This document shows, piece after piece, positions 26,401-35,513 of a stretch of DNA of 64,000 bases; the stretch's first letter is position 1, and every line of letters begins with the position of its first letter. The position numbers and the translations under genes are program-made. This stretch comes from Bacillus sp. 7884-1 (lineage in GTDB: Bacteria > Bacillota > Bacilli > Bacillales > Cytobacillaceae). Location: contig NZ_NPDD01000169.1 of the NCBI RefSeq assembly GCF_002272245.1, forward strand, positions 1 to 64,000, in the 5' to 3' direction. The notes below the pieces were generated by a model. The model saw only the letters and a program-made list of their open reading frames with translations, was not told where the DNA came from and made no database searches.

Positions 26401-26451
26401 CCAAGATTTATTTTAAAAAAATTATTCAAAGTAAATCTTGGTTATTTTTTT
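26401..26451 (+). terminator. Terminator after the MazG-like gene
   Basis: CCAAGATTTA and TAAATCTTGG flank an AT-rich loop and are followed by TTATTTTTTT. Confidence 0.65.
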
Positions 26452-26588
26452 GACCATGTCCTTTTAGGTCTTTTTTTACTTTTGTTTTAAAGGTAGCAAA
26501 TCACCAATATAAAAATGGCTTATATCCCATAAATATCCTATAATTGGGGCAATACGAAAAATAAAAAATAGATGGGAAGGAATCCAAA

Positions 26589-27389
26589 ATGAACACTATT
26601 AATGACATGATTATGAAGATTTCGTCTGTATTTTCACAGTTAGAAGAAGTGGAAGGTGTTGTACTCTCTGGCTCTCTTTCAACAAACACCCAAGATGAAC
26701 ATTCTGATATAGATTTGTATATTTATAGTGTTCAAGAAATCCCTACCAGCACTCGAAAAAAATTGTTAGAACCTTTTTCGGATTATATGGAGATTAATAA
26801 CCAGTATTGGGAAACAGAAGATGATGGAACGCTAAATGAACCCAATATTGGTATAGAAATCATATATAGAAATTATGCTTGGATTGAAAACGAACTTATG
26901 AAAACGGTAGTGAATTTCCAGGCTCAGGTCGGTTACACTACATGCTTTTGGAGTAATTATTTAAATTCCAAAATACTATATGATCAAAATGGTCAATTAA
27001 AGAAACTACAGGATAAAATTAACGTAACCTTTCCAAAAGAATTAAAAGAAAATATCCTTAACAAAAATTACCCTTTATTACGAGACAGTGTTACATCCTA
27101 CTATTGTCAAATCGAGAAAGCTCTAAAAAGAAAAGACTACATAAGTGTCAATCATAGGGTTGCTGCGTTACTTGCAAGTTACTTCGATATCTTATTTGCG
27201 ATTAACGAGTTGCCACACCCTGGAGAAAAGAAGTTAATTAAGATCGCACAAAAAACATGCAAATATCTCCCAGACAAGATGGAAGAAAACATAATCATGA
27301 TTCTTAGCAACAATACCATAACACTATTAAGTGACATAAATGATCTTGTTGACAATTTAGATGATTTGATAAAAAGGAATAACTTATAA
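26589..27389 (+). CDS. Nucleotidyltransferase-fold protein, DUF4037-like
   Basis: The 266-residue protein starts with a polymerase-beta nucleotidyltransferase core: VVLSGSLSTNTQ, then HSDIDLYIY, giving the GS and DxD metal site. A helical C-terminal domain (about 150-265) like that of DUF4037 proteins follows. It may transfer a nucleotide to a small molecule such as an aminoglycoside or to a protein, but the substrate is unknown. GGGAAGGAA precedes the ATG. Confidence 0.82.
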   Translation: MNTINDMIMKISSVFSQLEEVEGVVLSGSLSTNTQDEHSDIDLYIYSVQEIPTSTRKKLLEPFSDYMEINNQYWETEDDGTLNEPNIGIEIIYRNYAWIENELMKTVVNFQAQVGYTTCFWSNYLNSKILYDQNGQLKKLQDKINVTFPKELKENILNKNYPLLRDSVTSYYCQIEKALKRKDYISVNHRVAALLASYFDILFAINELPHPGEKKLIKIAQKTCKYLPDKMEENIIMILSNNTITLLSDINDLVDNLDDLIKRNNL

Positions 27390-27463
27390 CCTTATCCAGC
27401 TGAAGTTATAGCCCTTAAAGTTGATAACAGAAATAATATAGTTATTCGAAGGGGAGTATTAAA

Positions 27464-28324
27464 ATGATCGTAGATTGCCATTTTCATGTGGATGAAACCA
27501 TGTTGACTTTAGACAAAATGCTAGAGGGGATGAATGAAAATAATGTAACGAAAACAGCGCTCATTGCTTCCATGAACGAAACAATGTTTGAAGTGGATAG
27601 TACTTATCAACATCATTTACAACGGTTATTTCGTTTTCTAATACTTCATGCACCACAAATTGGCCACAAGATTTATGATGGTCTAGTGAAAGATGGCGTA
27701 TTCAACCTTTATGGCCATTCATACAAGATTTTTACCAAGCCGAGGAATGAACTTGTGGCTGATGCGATTGATAGATTTCCAGACCGGTTTCTAGGATGGG
27801 CAGCCGTAAACCCTATGATTCCTGAATCCATGGAAGAAGTAGAGTTATATCTTAATAAACCTGGTTTTATTGGGGTTAAAGCTCATCCGTTCATGCATGA
27901 ATATAGTATTAAGGCACTTGATCCAGTTGCCGCTATGTGTGAATCAAAAGGCGTACCCATGATTATTCATCTCTCTTCAGAACCCGACTCTTTTAAATAT
28001 TTACCTGATAATTACCCTAACCTTAAATTGATTTATGCTCACGCCGGTCTTCCCTTTTGGAAGAAACTATGGAATTACGTTAAGGATCAACCCAATGTAT
28101 TTGTTGATACTTCAAGTGATTATCTTACTCCATCTATTGTAAAGAAGGCAGTGGAATCTTTAGGATATCGAAAAGTTCTCTTTGGCTGCGACGGCCCGTA
28201 TGGAATGAATAAATTTAATGAATATGATTATTCCTCAAAGATAGGTTGGATTGATTCACTTCAACTTCCTGATAACCAAAAGGAATATATCCTTGGAAAA
28301 AACTTTCTAGGATTGATTGATTAA
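27464..28324 (+). CDS. Amidohydrolase family protein (amidohydrolase_2)
   Basis: The 286-residue TIM-barrel protein has the metal motif VDCHFHVD at the N-terminus, GVKAHPFMHEY, LIYAHAGLPFW with the metal His, and VLFGCDGPYG with the catalytic Asp. The family covers decarboxylases and lactone hydrolases, and no substrate can be assigned. The RBS GAAGGGGAG precedes the ATG. Confidence 0.88.
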   Translation: MIVDCHFHVDETMLTLDKMLEGMNENNVTKTALIASMNETMFEVDSTYQHHLQRLFRFLILHAPQIGHKIYDGLVKDGVFNLYGHSYKIFTKPRNELVADAIDRFPDRFLGWAAVNPMIPESMEEVELYLNKPGFIGVKAHPFMHEYSIKALDPVAAMCESKGVPMIIHLSSEPDSFKYLPDNYPNLKLIYAHAGLPFWKKLWNYVKDQPNVFVDTSSDYLTPSIVKKAVESLGYRKVLFGCDGPYGMNKFNEYDYSSKIGWIDSLQLPDNQKEYILGKNFLGLID

Positions 28325-28359
28325 TTCAAAACTCTATCTCAGCTTTTTTATAATAAAAG

Positions 28360-28400
28360 AAATGGCTCCGTTTATAGCATTATGCTGAGCCATTTCTTTT
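28360..28400. terminator. Convergent terminator
   Basis: AAATGGCTC and GAGCCATTT form a stem between the amidohydrolase gene (+) and the MFS transporter gene (-). Confidence 0.7.
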
Positions 28401-28476
28401 AGTTTGTTCAACTAACGTGGGCATAGTTTAAGTTCTTCCAGTGTAATTCTTCTTCTGATGATTGCTGTATTCCCCT

Positions 28477-29670
28477 CTAATTAGCTACACTAGCCTTCAT
28501 TTCGTTTGAAGATTTATTTGCTTGCTTGTTCCAGACCAATGTAATCACGATTCCCAGAGATAGTATCACAGTCGCAAAGTAATAAGGATAGTTAAAATTG
28601 ATGTCAAATAATATCCCCCCTAGAATTGGTCCACTTATGTTCGCTAAACTTGTAAACATTGAGTTCATTCCACCAACGAAACCTTGTTCGTTCCCGGCGA
28701 TATTTGAAAGGTATGAAGTAATGGCTGGTCGGAACAAATCGAATCCTACAAAAACAATAAATGTAACTAGTAAAATAGAAAAATATGAATGAACAACAGT
28801 CATTAAAAAGACAAGTAAGGCTGATAATAGTAAGCTATATCGAATCAGTTTAATTTCACCCCATATTCGAGTAAGCCTATCAAATAATAAGACTTGTGAA
28901 ACTGCCCCAAAAATCGCACCACCAGTAATAACTATGGCTATATCGGATGGCTTAAATTGAAATTTATGGTCCACAAATAGACTAAAGAACGATTCAAAAG
29001 CTGCTAAACCAAATGAGGCAATATAAATTAAAATAAACGCAAGGAAGTATTTTGGAGCAAAAATACGTTTGAAGCCATTCTTATCATCTGAGACTTGTTC
29101 ATGATGATCTTCATTCCGATTCGGCTCAGATAATAAAATAATTGAAAGTATAGCCGCAATGGTACCAAGTGCACCTGCAAAGAAAAATGGTACACGAGTT
29201 CCAAATTCCGCTAAGAATCCACCAATACCTGGACCAATAATAAATCCTGTACTAATGGCAGCTGACATATAACCAAGTGCTTTGGGGCGCGTATCCAAAT
29301 TTGTAATATCAGCAATAAAAGCCGTAACAGCTGGCATAATGAACGCAGCACTAATTCCACCCAAAATACGAGAAATAAATAGCACCTCGATTTCTCTGCC
29401 CATCCCAAATAAGAATTCTGAGAAGCCAAAAATGAATAAGCCAATGACAATCATAATCTTCCTGCCGTATTTATCTGCCGCTTTCCCTGCAAATGGTGAA
29501 ACAACTAATTGAGCAATTGCGAATGCTGCAGTTAAATAACCAACTGTGGTTCCCGTAATGCCTAATTCATTCATCAGCGTAGGTAAAACTGGAATGACGA
29601 GACCAATCCCCAAAAAGGCTATAAATAAATTCATTAATACTAAACCTAACATGACATTATGTGTCTTCAT
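28477..29670 (-). CDS. MFS multidrug efflux transporter (DHA1, Bmr/NorA/TetA-like)
   Basis: The 397-residue protein has twelve predicted membrane segments. MFS motif A is seen as GKAADKYGRKIMIVIG between segments 2 and 3, and motif C as GFIIGPGIGGF in segment 5, the antiporter signature of drug/proton exchangers. A charged central loop near residue 190 (NRNEDHHEQVSDDK) is typical. It is divergent from a BmrR-like MerR gene with a MerR-type promoter between, so drug-induced expression is expected. Confidence 0.92.
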   Translation of the reverse strand: MKTHNVMLGLVLMNLFIAFLGIGLVIPVLPTLMNELGITGTTVGYLTAAFAIAQLVVSPFAGKAADKYGRKIMIVIGLFIFGFSEFLFGMGREIEVLFISRILGGISAAFIMPAVTAFIADITNLDTRPKALGYMSAAISTGFIIGPGIGGFLAEFGTRVPFFFAGALGTIAAILSIILLSEPNRNEDHHEQVSDDKNGFKRIFAPKYFLAFILIYIASFGLAAFESFFSLFVDHKFQFKPSDIAIVITGGAIFGAVSQVLLFDRLTRIWGEIKLIRYSLLLSALLVFLMTVVHSYFSILLVTFIVFVGFDLFRPAITSYLSNIAGNEQGFVGGMNSMFTSLANISGPILGGILFDINFNYPYYFATVILSLGIVITLVWNKQANKSSNEMKASVAN

Positions 29671-29740
29671 CTTTTACATCCCCCTTAACAAACCAAAAAC
29701 TGAAACAAACCTAAGTTGTTTTCATTTGTTTACAATACCC

Positions 29741-29771
29741 ATCCTAGTGTATATAGTTACTATATAGTCAA
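29741..29771 (-). promoter_or_regulatory. MerR-type promoter/operator for the MFS gene
   Basis: On the minus strand TTGACT (29766-29771) and TAGGAT (29741-29746) are separated by 19 bases. The spacer holds the dyad CTATATAGTAACTATATA. The long spacer with a central dyad is the hallmark of MerR-activated promoters, and the adjacent gene encodes a MerR protein. Confidence 0.8.
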
Positions 29772-29789
29772 GGACGGTGCTGTAATAAA

Positions 29790-30623
29790 ATGAATGAAGA
29801 AAATGGAAAATATTTAACTACTGGGGAATTCGCGAAGCTTTGTAAAGTAAACAAACAGACACTCTTTTATTACGATCAAATTGGGCTTTTGTCTCCGGTA
29901 TGGAAAAATGAAAAAGGTTACCGATATTATTCAATTCGCCAGATAGAGCTATTCTTTGTTATCGATTTATTAAAGGATCTTGGTATGTCGCTAAACGATA
30001 TTCAACAATATATGCAAAATAAATCGCCTGAAAGTTTTTTGTCATTAATGTACCAAAAAAAAGAAGAGATCGTGAAAATACGTCAGGAGATTGAAATGAA
30101 AGAAAAAATGATCGATGCAAAAATAGCATTAATGGAAGAAGCGTCACACCTTGATTTTCATCAAGTTACGCTTGAACAATTACCAGAAGTAACACTTTAT
30201 TTAAGTAGAAATATTGAAAATTTAACCGATGAAGAATTTGTAGAGGTCTTTTCAGACTTTATTAATGAATTGAACGTATCACAACTTGATACGGGATATC
30301 CAATAGGTGTTATATCAAAACGAGAGCATGTATTAAACGGAGAATTCACTAATTATAGCTATTTATATATTGAGCAGCCAAATCCCAAGGAAGGATATCC
30401 GTATTTTAAAAGTGTAAAGGGTGATTTTCTCATTGGATATCATATAGGGGATGAGAAAACAATACATAAAACATATAAGCGGCTTTTTTCAGAGATGGAT
30501 CGACTAAATTTAGCTCTAGGTGATTATGTTTTTGAAGAGTATATTTATGATACAGTTGTAATTAATCATAAGGAACACTACGTTACCAAAATTATGATAC
30601 AAGTCGATCAAACAGAGAGTTAA
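29790..30623 (+). CDS. MerR family regulator, BmrR/BltR-like
   Basis: The 277-residue protein has an N-terminal MerR winged helix (YLTTGEFAKLCKVNKQTLFY, then YDQIGLLSPVW), a long dimerisation coiled coil (about 85-118) and a GyrI/BmrR-like effector-binding domain (about 130-270). Multidrug-binding regulators of this type activate the divergent efflux gene when they bind cationic drugs. The RBS is modest (AGGACGGTG). Confidence 0.92.
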   Translation: MNEENGKYLTTGEFAKLCKVNKQTLFYYDQIGLLSPVWKNEKGYRYYSIRQIELFFVIDLLKDLGMSLNDIQQYMQNKSPESFLSLMYQKKEEIVKIRQEIEMKEKMIDAKIALMEEASHLDFHQVTLEQLPEVTLYLSRNIENLTDEEFVEVFSDFINELNVSQLDTGYPIGVISKREHVLNGEFTNYSYLYIEQPNPKEGYPYFKSVKGDFLIGYHIGDEKTIHKTYKRLFSEMDRLNLALGDYVFEEYIYDTVVINHKEHYVTKIMIQVDQTES

Positions 30624-30743
30624 TTTTTCCATATTTCTGTTTAGATGAGCTTAGTATTGGCGAGTTTTCTTTGTTATTGAAATCCAAAACTTCTTCAACT
30701 AAAGGCAGGTAGTTGAATATCGCTTAATGTTTCACTGGACCAC

Positions 30744-30789
30744 AAAAGGGGTTTTATTAATATCCGAATTAAAACAAGACCACCCCTTT
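30744..30789 (-). terminator. Terminator after the PTS gene
   Basis: On the minus strand AAAGGGG and CCCCTTTT flank an AT-rich loop about 10 bases past the PTS stop codon. Confidence 0.55.
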
Positions 30790-30798
30790 AATAGTAGA

Positions 30799-32406
30799 TT
30801 AAACCGTTAATTTCAATAAGGTTTCATTTTGTTCGACAGTGTCATGATTCATAGCTTTAATATCAAGATATTGGTCCTTATTGGTGATGACCACCAATGT
30901 CGTGGTTTCAAATCCCTCTGCTTTTATTTGATTCATTTCAAATTCAATGAGCAGGTCGCCTTGTTTAACATGATCACCTTGTTTTACATGTGGTGTAAAG
31001 TATTTTCCTTTTAGTTTTACAGTATCAAGGCCAATATAAATTAATACCTCAGCTCCATTTTCAGACTTTATCCCAACTGCATGTCCTGTAGGAAATTGTG
31101 TTGTAATCACACCATCAACAGGAGAATAAATCTTACCTGCTTCCGGCTCAATGGCAATTCCTTTACCTACGGTCTCGGTCGAAAATAATGGGTCGCGGAT
31201 AGAGGTTAATGGGACCACCTTTCCACGTAATGGGCTATTAATGTTTTCCGGCTGTACACCAAAAATATTTTGGGTAAAATTATCATTCACTTTTGAATTT
31301 TTCCCTTCATAACCAAGGAGATATGTCAAAAGAAATCCTAAGGCAAAAGCGACGCCAATCCCAATTAGATATTGCCAAATTGGTGTAAACGCGGGAATGG
31401 CAAGTACACTTGGAAGGACAAAATCATTCATAACGACACCAAGGCTTCCGTTTATTGCTCCGCCAATTCCAGCTGCAATGATGACATAGACCATTGTTTT
31501 TCGATAACGAAGGATAATTCCATAATTAATTGCCTCGGTGGTTCCAGCCAAAGCACCAGGTAAGATTCCGCTTGCAGCAAGAGCTTTTAAATCTTTATCA
31601 CGTGTTTTTAGAAAAACCGCAATCCCGATTCCCACTTGAGCAAAAGGAGCTGCCGCTGCCATGGCGATAATAGGGTCTGGACCCGTTGCGAGATTTACGA
31701 TGGCGAGTGGAATAATCGTCCAGTGTAACCCCATAATGGTTAGGAATGTCCATGAAGCACCTAACACAGCACCAGCTAAAAGTCCGCTTCGGTCGCTTAA
31801 GAAATTAATGACCGAACCTAATCCTTCTCCAAGAAGTGTCCCAATTGGGCCAAACACCAGCATCGTTAACGGGACAAGGATAGCTATTGAAATCAAAGGG
31901 TTGATAAACATCTGAATATCTTTATAAATCACTTTTTTTAACAATCGATCAAGGCCTGCATAAACAAACATGGCGATAAAGATAGGAAATACGGTAGAAG
32001 AATAATCCGCTAATAAGACAGGAATACCTAAAAAGTCAATTGACTTCACATCGTTGTCTACAAGGTGCATAATTTCTGGCATCAGTATGGCTGCACCAAT
32101 TACCCCGCCGACATAACCGTTGGCACCCAGTTTAAGTGCAATGGATATACCGAGAAATAAAGGCAAGAAATGAAAAACAGCATCTCCAGCTGCTGATAAA
32201 ATTACATAGGCACCGCTTTCATGTGATAGCCAACCTAAAGTGTTTAAAACCGATAACATTGCTTTTAAGAGTCCGGCACCAGCGAGAACTCCGATAATAG
32301 GGGCAAAACTTCCTGAGATAACGCCTAAAACCTTAGACAATGTCGTTTCTTTTTTCTCATTCGGTAAATCTGCTGTATTTGCAGGGTGCTGATTTTGATT
32401 ACTCAT
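30799..32406 (-). CDS. Glucoside/trehalose-type PTS permease, IIC-IIA only, IIA active-site His replaced
   Basis: The 535-residue membrane protein has a IIC domain (about 20-385) starting LSKVLGVISGSFAPIIGVLA and a C-terminal glucose-type IIA domain (about 405-530). The usual N-terminal IIB domain with its phospho-Cys is absent. In IIA the helper His442 is present in TGHAVGIKS. The phosphoryl-accepting His of the VHFG/IHIG motif is Tyr457 (LIYIGLDTV; codon TAT). As written it cannot take a phosphate at the normal site. It may rely on another IIA/IIB, work as an unphosphorylated carrier or sensor, or be inactive. The ATG at 32406 is preferred; another lies seven codons upstream. Confidence 0.88.
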   Translation of the reverse strand: MSNQNQHPANTADLPNEKKETTLSKVLGVISGSFAPIIGVLAGAGLLKAMLSVLNTLGWLSHESGAYVILSAAGDAVFHFLPLFLGISIALKLGANGYVGGVIGAAILMPEIMHLVDNDVKSIDFLGIPVLLADYSSTVFPIFIAMFVYAGLDRLLKKVIYKDIQMFINPLISIAILVPLTMLVFGPIGTLLGEGLGSVINFLSDRSGLLAGAVLGASWTFLTIMGLHWTIIPLAIVNLATGPDPIIAMAAAAPFAQVGIGIAVFLKTRDKDLKALAASGILPGALAGTTEAINYGIILRYRKTMVYVIIAAGIGGAINGSLGVVMNDFVLPSVLAIPAFTPIWQYLIGIGVAFALGFLLTYLLGYEGKNSKVNDNFTQNIFGVQPENINSPLRGKVVPLTSIRDPLFSTETVGKGIAIEPEAGKIYSPVDGVITTQFPTGHAVGIKSENGAEVLIYIGLDTVKLKGKYFTPHVKQGDHVKQGDLLIEFEMNQIKAEGFETTTLVVITNKDQYLDIKAMNHDTVEQNETLLKLTV

Positions 32407-32636
32407 AGTTGTTTTCCACACTCCCATATCCTATATCTTTTGCTTTATTTTCCTCAATTACTATCGCTTATAAATATTTTTACCGCTTTCATTTTCTCTA
32501 TTTAATATTTCTTGAATTTGAAAGGGCTAACGTAATACTAGTATAATGATTTCAATCGTAATCCATTAGGATTTATTTGATAATATCCGGATAAAAACAA
32601 ATTTATATTTGCACCTGTGCAATTGGAGGAAGTAAC

Positions 32637-33848
32637 CTGGAACCAACAAAAATCATCTCAACGGCTATGAAAATTCAACATATAACCAATTTAAATACAT
32701 ATGTAATCAATCAAAATCGGGAGCTAATTTACCATCATGAAATGATAACGATCCCTGCATTTATGCTAGGTTCAGGGGAAAGTGATGTTTTATCTTTGTA
32801 TGACAATATGAAACAAACAGGACAACTTTATTCCTATATGAATGAATGGGACTTACACTATTTTGGATATTCCTTCAACAAAAAGGAGGAAGCCTGGACC
32901 ATTATCATTGGGCCGTATTTTGATAAGACACCGAATCTAAATAGTTTATCAAGGAACTATCACCTCACAAATACACAAAGTGAAGATTTAAGGCTGATAA
33001 GCGATAAAATCTATGTACTAACTGCAGAACAAGCCAGCAGTTATGGAAGTGTCCTTCAGCAGTTTACAAGCATGTTAGAGCAGGAATTGACTCCGATTGT
33101 CATTGTTTCTGATAGAAGCAGCACTCCAGTTCATAAGAAGGAAGACCACTTTAACGTGGATGAAGAAGGCGAACTAGTTAAGTTGAGGTATAAGACTGAA
33201 AAGGATTTTATGAATGCCGTTGAACGCGGGGATAAAAAGGAGGCTCTAGAACTCATTAATTCTAAAAATATGCTGTTTTCTTTTTCTGAACGTTTTCCAA
33301 ACCAGCCGTTACGCAGGCTAAAAAATGTTGCCATTATCCTAAATACGCTTCTGCGGACTTCAGCAAGAAACAGTGATGTTCCTGCCATCATGATTCATCG
33401 GATCTCGGAAAAATTCGCCTATGAAATTGAAAATGCCAATCAAGTGGAAACCCTGCATCAATTAGAAGACCGCATGATCGAGGAATATTGCGATGTAGTT
33501 ATATCCAACTCGTTAAGTAATTACACATACATGACACAAAGAGTGATGGAATACATAATCAGTTTTTATAATAAGCAAATCAATAAAGAAGAATTGGCAG
33601 CAATGCTATCCACCCATCCGAGCCATCTATCTCGAAAATTTAAAGAAGAAACAAACATGACCTTAACAGCTTTTCAGCAAATGCTGCGAATGAATCAAGC
33701 GAAACATCTATTAAAAGCAGAGAATCTATCCGTTGAGGAACTCGCTTTTATGATTGGCTACGATGATCCGTCCTACTTTGCTAGAGTATTTAAAAAAGAA
33801 ACAGGCAGAACCCCCTCACAGTATCGAGATGGGGAGGATGGGAACTGA
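32637..33848 (+). CDS. AraC family transcriptional regulator, YesN/YSIRK-like
   Basis: The C-terminal 100 residues hold two helix-turn-helix units: NKEELAAMLSTHPSHLSRKF and LSVEELAFMIGYDDPSYFAR, ending in the AraC signature FKKETGRTPSQYR. The N-terminal 280 residues form a sensor region without membrane segments. The ATG at 32667 has no RBS. TTGGAGGAAG with a CTG six bases later (32637) lies in the same frame, so translation may begin at CTG and add ten residues. The gene is divergent from the PTS gene and probably controls it. Confidence 0.85.
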   Translation: MEPTKIISTAMKIQHITNLNTYVINQNRELIYHHEMITIPAFMLGSGESDVLSLYDNMKQTGQLYSYMNEWDLHYFGYSFNKKEEAWTIIIGPYFDKTPNLNSLSRNYHLTNTQSEDLRLISDKIYVLTAEQASSYGSVLQQFTSMLEQELTPIVIVSDRSSTPVHKKEDHFNVDEEGELVKLRYKTEKDFMNAVERGDKKEALELINSKNMLFSFSERFPNQPLRRLKNVAIILNTLLRTSARNSDVPAIMIHRISEKFAYEIENANQVETLHQLEDRMIEEYCDVVISNSLSNYTYMTQRVMEYIISFYNKQINKEELAAMLSTHPSHLSRKFKEETNMTLTAFQQMLRMNQAKHLLKAENLSVEELAFMIGYDDPSYFARVFKKETGRTPSQYRDGEDGN

Positions 33849-33852
33849 TTTT

Positions 33853-34293
33853 TTAGCTTAAAATCGCTCTTTTAAAAAGCTCCCTAAATTTCTCCTTATC
33901 TTCGGCTGTAAATGGTTTTGGCCCCTTTGTACGTTTTCCGCTTTTTCGAGCCATTGCACTTAAATAACGCGTTTGTAATAATTGATCAATGTTTTCATTT
34001 GTATAGCTATACCCTGTATGGTGAAGAACGGTACACCCTTTTGCTAAACCTAGCGAAGCGAGACCATAATCTTGCGTAACGATGATATCTCCTTTTGCTG
34101 CTAACTTCATAATCCGATAATCCGCAGCATCTGCTCCAGAATCAACATAAATGGTTTCTACCCCCGATGGTTGCTCCGCATTAGAAAAATGAGAAAAGCT
34201 AGTAACAAGAACAACAGGAATGGCAGCATTCCTACTTTCAGCAATAATAATATCTTTTACCGGACAAGCATCTGCATCAACATAAATTTTCAA
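33853..34293 (-). CDS. YaiI/YqxD family protein (DUF188)
   Basis: The 146-residue protein begins [15 protein letters not shown] and contains [20 protein letters not shown] and [10 protein letters not shown], the conserved acidic residues of this PIN-like fold. Nuclease activity is suspected but not shown. The TTG at 34293, with AGGAG eight bases upstream, gives the standard N-terminus; a GTG three codons earlier overlaps the RBS. Confidence 0.92.
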   Translation of the reverse strand: MKIYVDADACPVKDIIIAESRNAAIPVVLVTSFSHFSNAEQPSGVETIYVDSGADAADYRIMKLAAKGDIIVTQDYGLASLGLAKGCTVLHHTGYSYTNENIDQLLQTRYLSAMARKSGKRTKGPKPFTAEDKEKFRELFKRAILS

Positions 34294-34302
34294 CTTTATC
34301 AC

Positions 34303-34638
34303 TCCTGTAAAGTTATTTTAACTATTACCAGATATATAAATTTTAACATTAGTTTAAGAATTGAATTGTTTCTTGCCTGAGGTAAACCTAACAAATAATA
34401 AGAAAATATACAACATAAAGAGAGAGAAGAAAAGTGAAAACACATCATCCAATAAGAAGGATGGTGTGTTTTTTTACATTAAAAACAATAATATCTTTAA
34501 TCCAAGATAAATTTCTTGACGGTTCTAAAAAGAAAGATGTAATATGGTTACATAAAGTAACTCATGTAATAAAAATAACCAGATAACGAAAATTGCAGAT
34601 AGATAAATAGAAGAAAAATTCATCAGGGAGTGAACGAT
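34303..34638. other. Gap upstream of the pentose phosphate cluster
   Basis: No gene is clear. It holds a plus-strand terminator-like hairpin at 34439-34477 (ACACATCATCC, loop, GGATGGTGTG, seven T) with no known gene before it. It also holds the likely cluster promoter TTGACG (34516), 18 bases, TAATAT (34540), followed by the small dyad GTTACATAAAGTAAC. Confidence 0.5.
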
Positions 34639-34773
34639 ATGATTGAAGTAACTGTAAAGCTTAATTTCAAAGGGAAAAATTATCAAACGAATGTCATTGT
34701 AGGAAAGAATACTTCTGAAAAGGAGATCTTGCAGTTGGCAAGGGAACAAGTCTCAAGACAATGGACAAATTAA
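34639..34773 (+). CDS. BA3454 family stress-response protein, 44 residues
   Basis: An ATG with CAGGGAGTGA upstream opens MIEVTVKLNFKGKNYQTNVI, followed by VGKNTSEKEILQLAREQV and a short end. The beta-hairpin and helix pattern matches the small BA3454-type protein recalled from Bacillus anthracis, where it is stress-induced. It is the first gene before rpiA, 35 bases apart, so it is probably co-transcribed with the pentose phosphate genes. Its molecular role is unknown. Confidence 0.75.
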   Translation: MIEVTVKLNFKGKNYQTNVIVGKNTSEKEILQLAREQVSRQWTN

Positions 34774-34808
34774 TAAGGAAATCAGCTTTGTAGAAAGGGG
34801 ATTAATCT

Positions 34809-35477
34809 TTGAATGAAAAGAAAGAAGTTGGAGAAAAAGCTGTAGAGTACGTAAAAGACGGTATGGTAGTCGGACTTGGTACAGGGTCTACCGTATATTA
34901 TTTCATTTCTAAGCTTGGTCAACTAGTCCAGCAAGGACTTTCCATTAAAGGAGTACCTACTTCAAAGCAGACAGAAAAATTAGCAATAGAACTTGGCATC
35001 CCGCTTGTTTCGTTCCATGAGATTGAGCAAATTGATGTAGCGATCGATGGGGCAGATGAAGTGGACACAGAGTTACATCTCATAAAAGGCGGAGGCGGTG
35101 CCCTTTTAAGAGAGAAAATTATCGCTGCAGCAGCTAAAACTTTTATTGTCATTGCAGACTCTCATAAAAATGTAAATACATTAGGAACCTTTCCGCTGCC
35201 AATCGAAGTGGTCCCGTATGGAGTTGAAATGACAGTCAAACACGTCCGAGAACTTGGTGGCAGACCAGAGATACGACTAGATCAGGGGCATCCTTTTTTA
35301 ACAGATAACGGTAACAATATTTTGGATACCAGCTTTCAAGAAATTAAGCAGCCAAGAGATTTAGAGAAAAAGCTAAACCTTATACCTGGTGTGGTGGAAA
35401 ATGGCTTATTTGTTGGAATGGCGGATGCTGTTATTACCGTTGTTGATAACAAACTTGTAACGAAAGCTCGAAGATAG
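34809..35477 (+). CDS. rpiA: Ribose-5-phosphate isomerase A
   Basis: RpiA interconverts ribulose-5-phosphate and ribose-5-phosphate. The 222-residue protein has VGLGTGSTVYYF, the phosphate loop DVAIDGADEVD with catalytic Asp residues, and KGGGGALLREK. It starts with TTG after GAAAGGGG; the nearby ATG is out of frame. It is the first enzyme gene in a row of six pentose phosphate genes. Many Bacilli use RpiB, so an RpiA here is a noteworthy addition. Confidence 0.96.
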   Translation: MNEKKEVGEKAVEYVKDGMVVGLGTGSTVYYFISKLGQLVQQGLSIKGVPTSKQTEKLAIELGIPLVSFHEIEQIDVAIDGADEVDTELHLIKGGGGALLREKIIAAAAKTFIVIADSHKNVNTLGTFPLPIEVVPYGVEMTVKHVRELGGRPEIRLDQGHPFLTDNGNNILDTSFQEIKQPRDLEKKLNLIPGVVENGLFVGMADAVITVVDNKLVTKARR

Positions 35478-35513
35478 ATAGTAGAGAAAATAGATTACGA
35501 ACATGGGGGAAGA

